Source of the DNA: Porticoccaceae bacterium
GTDB lineage: Bacteria; Pseudomonadota; Gammaproteobacteria; Pseudomonadales; Porticoccaceae
Direction of reading: 5' to 3'
Assembly (NCBI GenBank): GCA_003491845.1
Contig: DNBN01000172.1
Span: forward strand, 1 to 9,183
Length of the DNA: 9,183 bases
The notes under the pieces were generated by a model. The model was not told the origin of the DNA and searched no databases. It saw only the letters and a list, made by a program, of their open reading frames with translations. The position numbers were made by a program, and so were the translations under genes. Below, piece by piece: positions 1 through 5,710 of this stretch. The stretch's first letter is position 1. The number at the start of each line of letters is the position of its first letter.

Positions 1-51
1 AAAAAAGGGAAAAAATATAGCCGACTATTTCTAGTTCTAACTTACGCTTTT

Positions 52-71
52 GCTGATAATTTTTTATCAGC
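52..71. repeat. Perfect inverted repeat, 8-base arms
   Basis: GCTGATAA, a TTTT loop, then TTATCAGC: all 8 positions pair. It lies directly upstream of a TTGACG -35-like box (77-82) for the membrane protein gene. It could be an operator, or the terminator of a gene left of the window. The T-run after it (TGGTTTTG) is short and interrupted, so a terminator reading is weak. The symmetry is seen directly; the role is inferred. Confidence 0.5.
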
Positions 72-76
72 TGGTT

Positions 77-105
77 TTGACGGATTGTCTTTAGATAAAA
101 ATTAT
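77..105 (+). promoter_or_regulatory. Candidate promoter of the membrane protein gene
   Basis: TTGACG at 77-82 matches the sigma-70 -35 consensus at 5 of 6 bases. A 17-base spacer leads to AATTAT at 100-105, which matches TATAAT at only 4 of 6 and lacks the important first T. Transcription would start near 112 and give a leader of about 65 bases before the ATG at 178. If real, this argues against the upstream TTG at 85 as the start, since that codon would lie inside the promoter. Confidence 0.3.
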
Positions 106-177
106 TTCTTTCAGTGTTTACTAGAAGCGTTAAACTACCACGTAATAAACCAGAAGTGTTTTGGAGTTCAAGGCCAT

Positions 178-1008
178 ATGTTTACGCGATCATCGATTTA
201 TTCGGAGTTACTTTATAAAGGGTTTAAGTACACAGTTTATGGTCTATTATTGCTCAACATTGGTTTTTTCTACCAAGAAGAATCTCTAGCTATTGAGCAG
301 ACTTTTAGTGGCGGTATAAGCGTTGGTGATATTATTCAAGGCTACGCAGCTACCATTGACACTGCGGCCTGGGTCCTGTTATTACTTTTATTTGAGTTTG
401 AAACCTCGTTACTAAAGCCGCAGACATTGCTTCGGTCCGATATTAGAGCAAGTTTCACGTTAGTGCGCATATTCAGCTATGGTTTTATTGGCTATGCATT
501 TTATGGTTATTTTACCAAAATGTTATTTATTAATGGCATTAGTCCGCTTGTCATAGACGATGTATGCCATTTGGTGGGACAAAATTTTGCAGTCATTGAT
601 ACCTTAGACCAGTACCCTACGCTGAGTGAGAATAATTGTGGCGCGTTAAATAATCAGCCGGTATTTCAGCTTAACCAACAAACTATAATTGGTAATGCTG
701 GCCAGTGGGCGGCAATTCAATGGTTGGCAATGGTAGATGTTATCAATTCTATTACGTGGATTACCGTAGTGATCATTCTAGAGATAGATGTCAGGCTTCA
801 GCAGCAAGATCGTTTTGAGGGATTGGTTGTATCGGTGAGTAGAAATATTAAGCTTGTTCTTTATGGAATTTTACTTGGTGCCGCCACTTACTGGGGTTTT
901 CTTGGTGATTTTCTGGACTTTTGGGACGCCTTTATGTGGCTTCTTGCGTTCTTTTTTATTGAAATTAATATATTCAAAGACGAAAAGCCAGCAGTAGAGG
1001 CGCAATAA
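178..1008 (+). CDS. Multi-pass inner-membrane protein, family not recognised
   Basis: I do not recognise this 276-residue protein and assign no function. Hydrophobic stretches at about residues 19-33, 63-77, 96-117, 176-204, 223-245 and 248-266 indicate five or six membrane spans. Two of them carry embedded acids (for example FEFE near 72-75 and FFFIEIN near 258-264). Between spans 3 and 4 lies a polar loop of about 55 residues with two cysteines (130 and 154) that could form a disulfide if the loop is periplasmic. I chose ATG 178 because GGAG (163-166) and AAGG (170-173) precede it. The same frame is open back to a TTG at 85, which would add 31 polar residues, but it has no good ribosome site and overlaps a candidate promoter. 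The gene converges on the thioesterase gene with a 4-base gap. I am confident it is coding because of its length and its consistent hydrophobic pattern. Confidence 0.8.
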   Translation: MFTRSSIYSELLYKGFKYTVYGLLLLNIGFFYQEESLAIEQTFSGGISVGDIIQGYAATIDTAAWVLLLLLFEFETSLLKPQTLLRSDIRASFTLVRIFSYGFIGYAFYGYFTKMLFINGISPLVIDDVCHLVGQNFAVIDTLDQYPTLSENNCGALNNQPVFQLNQQTIIGNAGQWAAIQWLAMVDVINSITWITVVIILEIDVRLQQQDRFEGLVVSVSRNIKLVLYGILLGAATYWGFLGDFLDFWDAFMWLLAFFFIEINIFKDEKPAVEAQ

Positions 1009-1012
1009 TGAG

Positions 1013-1441
1013 TCAGCTTTTAGCTACAATAGCCAAAATTAATTTGGCAATACAGCTGAGCTTGCCCTGGTCATTGGTGAGTCGAATCTCCCAAACATGG
1101 GACCGTTTACCCAAATGAATTGGTCGCGCTGTACCAGTTACCAAGCCAGAGGACACTGGGCGCAAATGCGTGGCGCTTACCTCTTGCCCCATACATAGAT
1201 AGTGCTCTGTATCTATTACATGAGCACCTGCCATTGAACCTAGGGTTTCAGCAAGCACAACGTTTGCACCTCCATGAACAATGCCATAAGGCTGAAAGGT
1301 TCTGCTATCAGCAGGCATGGTACCTGTAAGATAATCATCACCCACATCAATCATTTTAATACCCAAGTGATGATCTATTGTGCCTTCACTCATTTGATCC
1401 ATTAATGATGGATCAGGTCTTCGATGCCAAATAGCTACCAT
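1013..1441 (-). CDS. Hotdog-fold acyl-CoA thioesterase (MenI/YdiI/PaaI-like)
   Basis: This 142-residue protein belongs to the hotdog thioesterases that hydrolyse acyl-CoA esters in the cytosol. By eye it follows E. coli YdiI (MenI, 1,4-dihydroxy-2-naphthoyl-CoA hydrolase) along nearly its whole length, including MP-DSRT-QP-G--HGG--VVLAE--GS. The expected active-site residues are present: Gln50, His56 followed by Gly57-Gly58, and the catalytic acid Glu65 in VLAETLGS. The full length matches the family's usual 135-145 residues. The ATG is preceded by a strong GGAGGA ribosome site (complement of 1448-1453) with 6-base spacing. It starts 21 bases after the ettA stop, so it is very likely the second gene of an ettA transcript. 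The true substrate is uncertain: MenI, the enterobactin proofreader EntH and general aromatic or medium-chain acyl-CoA thioesterases cannot be told apart here, and no menaquinone genes are in the window to favour MenI. Confidence 0.9.
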   Translation of the reverse strand: MVAIWHRRPDPSLMDQMSEGTIDHHLGIKMIDVGDDYLTGTMPADSRTFQPYGIVHGGANVVLAETLGSMAGAHVIDTEHYLCMGQEVSATHLRPVSSGLVTGTARPIHLGKRSHVWEIRLTNDQGKLSCIAKLILAIVAKS

Positions 1442-1462
1442 GATAGGTCCTCCATTATAAGT

Positions 1463-3127
1463 TTATGCCTTGAGACGCTTATGCTTAACTCGTGTTGGTT
1501 GAGCATCGCCGCCACTACGCTTTACAAAATCCTCATGATACTCACTGTAGCTCCCTTCAAAAAAGACGACTTCGCTGTTATCTTCATAAGCAAGAGTGTG
1601 GGTTGCAATGCGGTCTAAGAACCATCGATCGTGAGAGATTACTAGCACGCAACCAGGGAATGAAAGTACCGCCTCCTCAAGGGCTCGAAGCGTTTCAATA
1701 TCTAAGTCATTGGAAGGTTCATCTAGCAGAAGTACATTGGCGCCCTGTTTCAGGGTATTAGCTAGATGCAGTCGACCACGCTCTCCACCGGATAGCTGAC
1801 CTACGCGTTTTTGCTGGTCTGTACCTCGGAAATTAAATCGACCAGCATAGGCTCTAGAAGATACCTCATAATTGCCTATCTTCAGTATGTCATGACCGCC
1901 TGAGATGGCCTCCCAAACGGTATTGTCATCATCAAGAGAGTCTCGGGTTTGCTCAACATAGGCAACTTTTACTGATTCACCAAGAGAGATAGTTCCGCTG
2001 TCCGGCTGCTCGGTACCGGCAATCATCCTGAACAACGTGGACTTACCCGCACCATTACCACCAATAATGCCTACTACAGCGCCCTTAGGTATAGACAATG
2101 AAAGTTGATCTATCAACAATTCTTCACCATAGCCCTTACTGACTTTGTCTAAAATAATCACCTTGTCGCCCAGCCGCTCACCTGGGGCAATATAAATTTC
2201 GTTAGTCTCATTACGAGCTTGAAACTCTTGAGAATTAAGCTCGTCAAAACGCGCAATACGAGCCTTGTTTTTAGCTTGCCGGCCTTTGGGATTTTGTCGC
2301 ACCCACTCTAATTCTTGTTTGATGGCTTTTTGACGGGAAATTTCTTGTTTCGATTCTGTTGCTAAACGACGGTTTTTGCCTTCTAACCAAGCAGAGTAGT
2401 TGCCTTCGTAGGGAATTCCATGTCCTCGATCAAGTTCAAGAATCCAACCAGCTACATTATCCAAAAAATATCTATCATGGGTTACAGCAACCACTGTACC
2501 CGCATATTCTTCGAGGAATTTTTCTAGCCAAAAAACAGATTCTGCATCTAAGTGGTTAGTCGGTTCATCTAGAAGTAACATATCGGGGCGAGAAAGTAGC
2601 AGCCTGCAAAGTGCAACACGACGTTTTTCGCCGCCAGAGAGCGAGGTCACGTTTGCATCCCATGCGGGCAATCGCAATGCGTCTGCAGCTATGTCCAATG
2701 AATGATCAAGATTATGTGCATCCCACGCCTCAATGATGGCCTCTAAATCACCTTGTTTTTTCGCCAACGCATCAAAATCGGCATCCGGTTCGGCATAATC
2801 TAGATAGACCTGGTCCAATGCCTTAAGAGCATCTACTGCCTCGCGCATACCATCTTCGACATTACCACGTACGTCTTTAGCAGGATCTAAAAGGGGCTCT
2901 TGTGCCAGGTAGCCAATTTTAATACCTGGCATTGGACGAGCCTCACCTTGAAATTCTTTATCTAGAGCGGCCATGATTTTCAATAGGGTAGACTTGCCAG
3001 AACCGTTGAGACCTAAAACGCCAATTTTTGCGCCAGGAAAAAAAGATAATGAAATATCTTTGAGAATTTGTCTTTTGGGTGGAACAACCTTGCTCACCCG
3101 ATTCATTGTGTATACGTACTGCGCCAA
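1463..3127 (-). CDS. ettA: EttA, energy-dependent translational throttle A (ABC-F)
   Basis: EttA is a cytosolic ABC-F ATPase that binds the ribosomal E site and gates the first peptide bond according to the ATP/ADP ratio. The protein has 554 residues (E. coli 555) and tandem ABC domains. Domain 1 has Walker A GLNGSGKST (39-47), an arm insertion (about 95-140), signature LSGGE (163-167), catalytic Glu188 and His217. The P-site interaction linker spans about 240-320 and includes the basic KGRQAKNKAR (281-290). Domain 2 has Walker A GGNGAGKST (356-364; E. coli has Pro at the second position), LSGGE (445-449), Glu470 and His499. Glu188 and Glu470 are exactly the numbers of the two catalytic glutamates in E. 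coli EttA. The start is TTG (complement of 3125-3127), fixed by the conserved N-terminus MAQYVYTMNRV and by AAGGGA 7 bases upstream. The thioesterase gene follows after 21 bases. Identification is essentially certain. Confidence 0.97.
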   Translation of the reverse strand: MAQYVYTMNRVSKVVPPKRQILKDISLSFFPGAKIGVLGLNGSGKSTLLKIMAALDKEFQGEARPMPGIKIGYLAQEPLLDPAKDVRGNVEDGMREAVDALKALDQVYLDYAEPDADFDALAKKQGDLEAIIEAWDAHNLDHSLDIAADALRLPAWDANVTSLSGGEKRRVALCRLLLSRPDMLLLDEPTNHLDAESVFWLEKFLEEYAGTVVAVTHDRYFLDNVAGWILELDRGHGIPYEGNYSAWLEGKNRRLATESKQEISRQKAIKQELEWVRQNPKGRQAKNKARIARFDELNSQEFQARNETNEIYIAPGERLGDKVIILDKVSKGYGEELLIDQLSLSIPKGAVVGIIGGNGAGKSTLFRMIAGTEQPDSGTISLGESVKVAYVEQTRDSLDDDNTVWEAISGGHDILKIGNYEVSSRAYAGRFNFRGTDQQKRVGQLSGGERGRLHLANTLKQGANVLLLDEPSNDLDIETLRALEEAVLSFPGCVLVISHDRWFLDRIATHTLAYEDNSEVVFFEGSYSEYHEDFVKRSGGDAQPTRVKHKRLKA

Positions 3128-3134
3128 CTTAAAA

Positions 3135-3140
3135 TCCCTT
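3135..3140 (-). promoter_or_regulatory. Ribosome binding site fixing the TTG start of ettA
   Basis: AAGGGA on the minus strand lies 7 bases before the TTG. The first in-frame ATG is codon 8 (TMNRV), which would remove the conserved MAQYVYT and has no comparable site. The TTG is therefore the start, and initiation may be deliberately modest. Confidence 0.7.
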
Positions 3141-3148
3141 CAATAATG

Positions 3149-3162
3149 CGGTCTGTAGACCG
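3149..3162. repeat. 14-base inverted repeat CGGTCT-GT-AGACCG
   Basis: CGGTCT and AGACCG are perfect reverse complements around GT. The repeat lies in the predicted ettA leader, 9 bases upstream of the ribosome site, so it could be a protein site or a small RNA hairpin near the start codon. A related but imperfect version (TCGGTTTGTAAAGACCGA) is at 3302-3319. Confidence 0.6.
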
Positions 3163-3172
3163 ACTAAAAACC

Positions 3173-3196
3173 TTTGGATAACTTTTGGATAACTTT
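3173..3196. repeat. Two tandem 11-base repeats, DnaA-box-like
   Basis: TTTGGATAACT occurs twice head to tail (3173-3183 and 3184-3194), followed by TT. The period of 11 bases is about one helical turn, so a protein could bind both copies on one face. On the minus strand each copy contains TTATCCAAA, one mismatch from the DnaA box TTATCCACA. The repeat is seen directly; DnaA binding is a guess. It would lie inside the ettA transcript. Confidence 0.6.
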
Positions 3197-3239
3197 CTCT
3201 AAGACCCAATATGCAATTCTGTACCCATTCAAGCGTGCG

Positions 3240-3245
3240 ATTATA
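3240..3245 (-). promoter_or_regulatory. Candidate -10 box of the ettA promoter
   Basis: The minus strand reads TATAAT here, a perfect sigma-70 -10 hexamer. No good -35 is found at 16-18 bases (the hexamer there is ATATTT), which would fit a promoter that needs an activator. Transcription would begin near 3233, leaving a leader of about 105 bases. The 18-base palindrome at 3267-3284 overlaps or abuts the -35 position. Confidence 0.4.
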
Positions 3246-3266
3246 CACTCATACCTGATAAAAAAT

Positions 3267-3284
3267 ATGTTAGTTAACTAACAT
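3267..3284. promoter_or_regulatory. Perfect 18-base palindrome, probable operator
   Basis: ATGTTAGTTAACTAACAT is identical to its own reverse complement over all 18 bases. Symmetric sites of this size are typical for dimeric repressors or activators such as the TetR family, but no regulator gene is in the window and I cannot name the protein. It sits at the expected -35 position for the minus-strand TATAAT at 3240-3245. A partial copy, GTTAACTAA, recurs at 3462-3470. Confidence 0.55.
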
Positions 3285-3495
3285 TATTTGTATGGGTTCA
3301 GTCGGTTTGTAAAGACCGAAAGATAGAGTTAAGTAAATGTATAAATAACCTTTGTTCTTTGATTGAAAGAGAAGGTTATGATAACTGACAAGACATATAG
3401 AAGTGAGATAAACCAAATGACGGTCTATTCTAACGGAAACTCAACGAATAAAAAATCAGATGTTAACTAAATTAATGTCAACAGCACTATTGATG

Positions 3496-3516
3496 AGGCC
3501 TTCATGGTGAAAGCCT
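3496..3516 (-). promoter_or_regulatory. Stem-loop after the oxidoreductase gene
   Basis: In the minus-strand transcript, nine positions pair around a CCA loop, with one G-U wobble, starting 28 bases after the oxidoreductase stop. Outer arms AACAGC (3480-3485) and GCTGTT (3518-3523) could lengthen it across an internal loop. No U-run follows, so it is not a classic intrinsic terminator. It may protect the 3' end of the message or be a weak attenuator. Confidence 0.35.
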
Positions 3517-3544
3517 TGCTGTTCTCAAAATCGATAGCATGGTG

Positions 3545-4774
3545 CTAAAGGGTACTAAAAGACATACCGGCATGCGCGCTTAAGCGATCTATTAGTTGAT
3601 CACCCATAGCTGTGGCTGGAGTCCAAAATCCACCCCCACGCTGTTCTTGGGAGACATCAAATGCTAGGCACAAACTTGCCTGGGCTAACATTTTAGCTGT
3701 GCAGCCATATCCTGGATCTTGATCCCCTGTTACCTTTACTTGTAGCTGTTGGCTGTCCAGCGTCTTACCCAGTAAATTAATATCAAAGTAGCCAGCTAAC
3801 TGGGCTTCAGGACTTGGCCCTTCGCCTGGTTTAGGAAGAACAAAGCGCTCTAGTAGTGAGCGAATCGGACTGATAATAACTCCAACCGCAAATAAACCAA
3901 GACCTAAGGTCATACCAATGGCAGCCAGTCGGCCCTTAAAACCTTTGCCTGTTAGCACCTGCTCTTGATATAAAAAGCTATCGCCATAGGCCATATTTTC
4001 CAACATATTTGATCGAAGTACGACACGTGCATTAATGGCCTCCATAATAAAGGGTGCGCTCCAAGCCTGAAAATCTTCATCATAGGTGGGTGTTTTAATG
4101 CTTATCTGAGTTTGCTCGAAGTCTGATCGTTCTGGACACAAAACATAGGGATTATTCATCTCTTTGCGTAATACTGGGTCGGCTTTTGCAGCTTTCACAG
4201 CCTCGATCATGCTAGCCAGAGTTCCCCCTGATGCGCCACCTTTCATAGCGTTTACTGCAAGTTTAATAGACTTAAAATAACCACCATATCGTTTTTTTCC
4301 CTGCTGCTGTAAAAAATGCACGCCTAGATCTGATGGAATGGAGTCAAACCCACAACAGCTAACGATACGCGCGCCAGATTTTTTAGCTGCATCGCCATAT
4401 TGAAGAATCATTCGTTTAATCCAATAAGCCTCACCACATAGATCACAATAATCGGTGCCATTCTCAGCGCAGGCTTTTACCAAAGCATCCCCATAAAGCG
4501 CATAAGGGCCAACGGTTGTGGCGATCACCCGCGCAGATTTAGCTAAGTCTGATAGTGCATTGGGATCCTGCGCGTCAGCAATTATGGTTGGCAATGCTTG
4601 AGCATTACTACCTATGGATACTTTGAGATCCTCAAGCTTTGATGCTGAGCGCCCTGCAATAGCCCAACTAACGTTCTTACCAACACCTATGTGCTGGACA
4701 AGATAGTTTGTTAGAATTTGGCCAACGAAACTGGTGGCACCATATACAATTATGTCGAAAGATCGTTCAGTCAT
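3545..4774 (-). CDS. Saccharopine dehydrogenase-like oxidoreductase (SCCPDH / trans-acting enoyl reductase family)
   Basis: The 409-residue protein opens with a Rossmann beta-strand and nucleotide loop, DIIVYGATSFVG (7-18), followed by AIAGRS (39-43), typical of NAD(P)-dependent enzymes. The family segment TTVGPYALYGDALVKAC---GTDYCDLCGE (about 86-115) and the later CCGFDSIPSDLG (140-151) place it with the SCCPDH-like proteins, which include the mycobacterial trans-acting enoyl reductases and human SCCPDH. The length fits that group (about 390-430). It is not a true lysine-pathway saccharopine dehydrogenase by length or context. A hydrophobic stretch at about 283-303 (GLGLFAVGVII) suggests membrane or lipid contact, as often seen in this family, so a lipid-related substrate is plausible but unproven. 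AAGGGA (complement of 4787-4792) lies 12 bases before the ATG, rather far. The gene is divergent from the GST-like gene across 68 bases and is separated from ettA by 417 bases. Confidence 0.85.
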   Translation of the reverse strand: MTERSFDIIVYGATSFVGQILTNYLVQHIGVGKNVSWAIAGRSASKLEDLKVSIGSNAQALPTIIADAQDPNALSDLAKSARVIATTVGPYALYGDALVKACAENGTDYCDLCGEAYWIKRMILQYGDAAKKSGARIVSCCGFDSIPSDLGVHFLQQQGKKRYGGYFKSIKLAVNAMKGGASGGTLASMIEAVKAAKADPVLRKEMNNPYVLCPERSDFEQTQISIKTPTYDEDFQAWSAPFIMEAINARVVLRSNMLENMAYGDSFLYQEQVLTGKGFKGRLAAIGMTLGLGLFAVGVIISPIRSLLERFVLPKPGEGPSPEAQLAGYFDINLLGKTLDSQQLQVKVTGDQDPGYGCTAKMLAQASLCLAFDVSQEQRGGGFWTPATAMGDQLIDRLSAHAGMSFSTL

Positions 4775-4842
4775 AGTTATTATACGTCCCTTATTGAGCG
4801 TTTGCTTGCTGGGTGTTTTAACTCCAGCATCTTTTGGTTAGT
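4775..4842. promoter_or_regulatory. Divergent intergenic region between oxidoreductase and GST genes
   Basis: These 68 bases must hold the start signals of both divergent genes. On the minus strand a TATAAT (complement of 4778-4783) ends only 3 bases before the oxidoreductase ATG, too close for a leader; if used, it would make a leaderless message. No good -35 box pairs with it. On the plus strand I see no convincing promoter, and only a weak ribosome site before 4843. Confidence 0.3.
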
Positions 4843-5511
4843 ATGCTGCTTATGTCTCCATCACTCAACCAACTACCTATACTTTACTCGTTTCGACGTT
4901 GCCCATACGCAATTCGAGCACGGATGGCCCTTACCCATTGTAAAATAGCCTTTGAACTCAGAGAGGTACTTTTAGCTAAAAAGCCTAATGCTTTATGGCT
5001 AGCATCCGCCAAGGGCAGCGTGCCTGTGCTAGTTCTCCAAGATGGCGAGGTGTTAGATGAAAGTTTAGATATTATGCGTTGGGCGATCAATCGTACTTAT
5101 TCACAACCTCTTGACCCACATAATTGGGGTGTAGGGAACATAGATAGTGATGTTTTAATGCTGCTTGAAAAAAACGATGGAAACTTTAAGTATGCTCTTG
5201 ATGGATACAAATATGGGCGCTCTAGTAGCGTTAAAACGCAGCAGATGTTTCGTTCTGATGCTGAGATTTTTATAGCTGAGCTCGATGCTCGATTATGCCA
5301 ACAAAACTTTCTTGGCGGAGACAATATGAGTCTTGTGGATGTTGCGATTTTCCCTTTTATTCGCCAATTTGCTGCGGTGGAACCTCTATGGTTTGAACAA
5401 CGGCCTTATTTGGCACTACGCCAGTGGTTATCTGGTTTTTTAGCATCAGAGTTATTCCTTAGTGTTATGGATAAATACCCTATTTGGACAGAATGCGACC
5501 ATAGTCAATAA
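4843..5511 (+). CDS. Glutathione S-transferase family protein
   Basis: This cytosolic protein of 222 residues has the two-domain GST layout. The N-terminal thioredoxin-like domain (about 11-85) begins LPILYSFRRCPYA, with Cys20-Pro-Tyr-Ala at the position where glutaredoxins have CPYC and omega- or beta-like GSTs have their catalytic cysteine. Val60-Pro61 is the cis-proline, and Glu73-Ser74 is the glutathione gamma-glutamyl binding pair. The all-helical C-terminal domain (about 100-215) has the N-capping motif Ser163-Leu-Val-Asp166 in NMSLVDVAIFPF. A cysteine-type GST would favour glutathione-dependent reduction or deglutathionylation over conjugation, which is inferred. The start is ambiguous: TTG 4834, ATG 4843 and ATG 4852 are all in frame with weak ribosome sites. 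I use the first ATG; all conserved residues lie downstream of every candidate. It is a single gene, divergent from the oxidoreductase, with 199 bases before the next gene. Confidence 0.88.
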   Translation: MLLMSPSLNQLPILYSFRRCPYAIRARMALTHCKIAFELREVLLAKKPNALWLASAKGSVPVLVLQDGEVLDESLDIMRWAINRTYSQPLDPHNWGVGNIDSDVLMLLEKNDGNFKYALDGYKYGRSSSVKTQQMFRSDAEIFIAELDARLCQQNFLGGDNMSLVDVAIFPFIRQFAAVEPLWFEQRPYLALRQWLSGFLASELFLSVMDKYPIWTECDHSQ

Positions 5512-5574
5512 AACCGCATTAGCTCATATAGGCATACCTGTGGGGCTGAAGATGCTGGCAGAAGGAGCAAATTT

Positions 5575-5606
5575 TTAACAAAATAATCCTAATAAGTTGT
5601 TATCAT
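5575..5606 (+). promoter_or_regulatory. Candidate extended -10 promoter for the ABC exporter operon
   Basis: TGTTATCAT at 5598-5606 fits an extended -10 (TGnTATAAT) with one mismatch. TTAACA at 5575-5580 resembles a -35, but the 20-base spacing is too long, so the extended -10 would have to suffice. Transcription would start near 5613, about 98 bases before the ATG at 5711. Confidence 0.3.
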
Positions 5607-5710
5607 GCTGTCCCCGCTACAAATCGTATGCCTCAAGGCCAACCTCAGCGCAACCAACTGACGCGACAGGTTCTCGAAATAGATGCGTTAACTGTTACCA
5701 AGGAATATTC

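Larger units (their letters stand above)
3128..3544. other. Repeat-rich AT-rich intergenic region upstream of ettA
   Basis: These 417 bases separate the stop of the oxidoreductase gene from the ettA start; both genes are on the minus strand. I see no convincing gene. The region contains a 3' stem-loop (3496-3516), a perfect 18-base palindrome (3267-3284), a TATAAT box on the minus strand (3240-3245), two 11-base tandem repeats (3173-3194), a 14-base inverted repeat (3149-3162) and five AGACC/GGTCT motifs. GTTAACTAA, part of the palindrome, recurs at 3462-3470. The most economical reading is a regulated promoter and a leader of about 105 bases for ettA and the thioesterase gene. Confidence 0.6.

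Noticed and set aside
85..177. N-terminal extension of the membrane protein from a TTG at 85
   Set aside because: It adds 31 polar residues, has no good ribosome site and overlaps a candidate promoter; ATG 178 has GGAG upstream.
3173..3290. Replication origin in the AT-rich gap with DnaA-box-like repeats
   Set aside because: Only two near-match boxes, no dnaA, gidA or parAB genes nearby, and no 13-mer-like unwinding array; promoter function explains the region better.
3378..3470. Small plus-strand ORF of 30 codons (MITDKTYRSE...) in the ettA upstream gap
   Set aside because: GAAGG lies only 2 bases before the ATG, no good promoter precedes it, composition is biased to polar residues, and it overlaps the repeat motifs. 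A short ORF here is expected by chance.
3545..4774. True saccharopine dehydrogenase of lysine metabolism
   Set aside because: Residues 86-151 match the SCCPDH/enoyl-reductase-like group, a hydrophobic segment is present, and no lysine-pathway genes are nearby.
5597..5710. N-terminal extension of the ABC exporter from a TTG at 5597
   Set aside because: The 38 extra residues are cysteine-rich and unlike exporter N-termini, and AAGGA at 5700-5704 clearly serves ATG 5711. The TTG lies inside a candidate -10 region.
5512..5710. Terminator after the GST gene
   Set aside because: Only a 3-base pairing (AGG-CATA-CCT near 5530) and no T-run were found, too weak to call.
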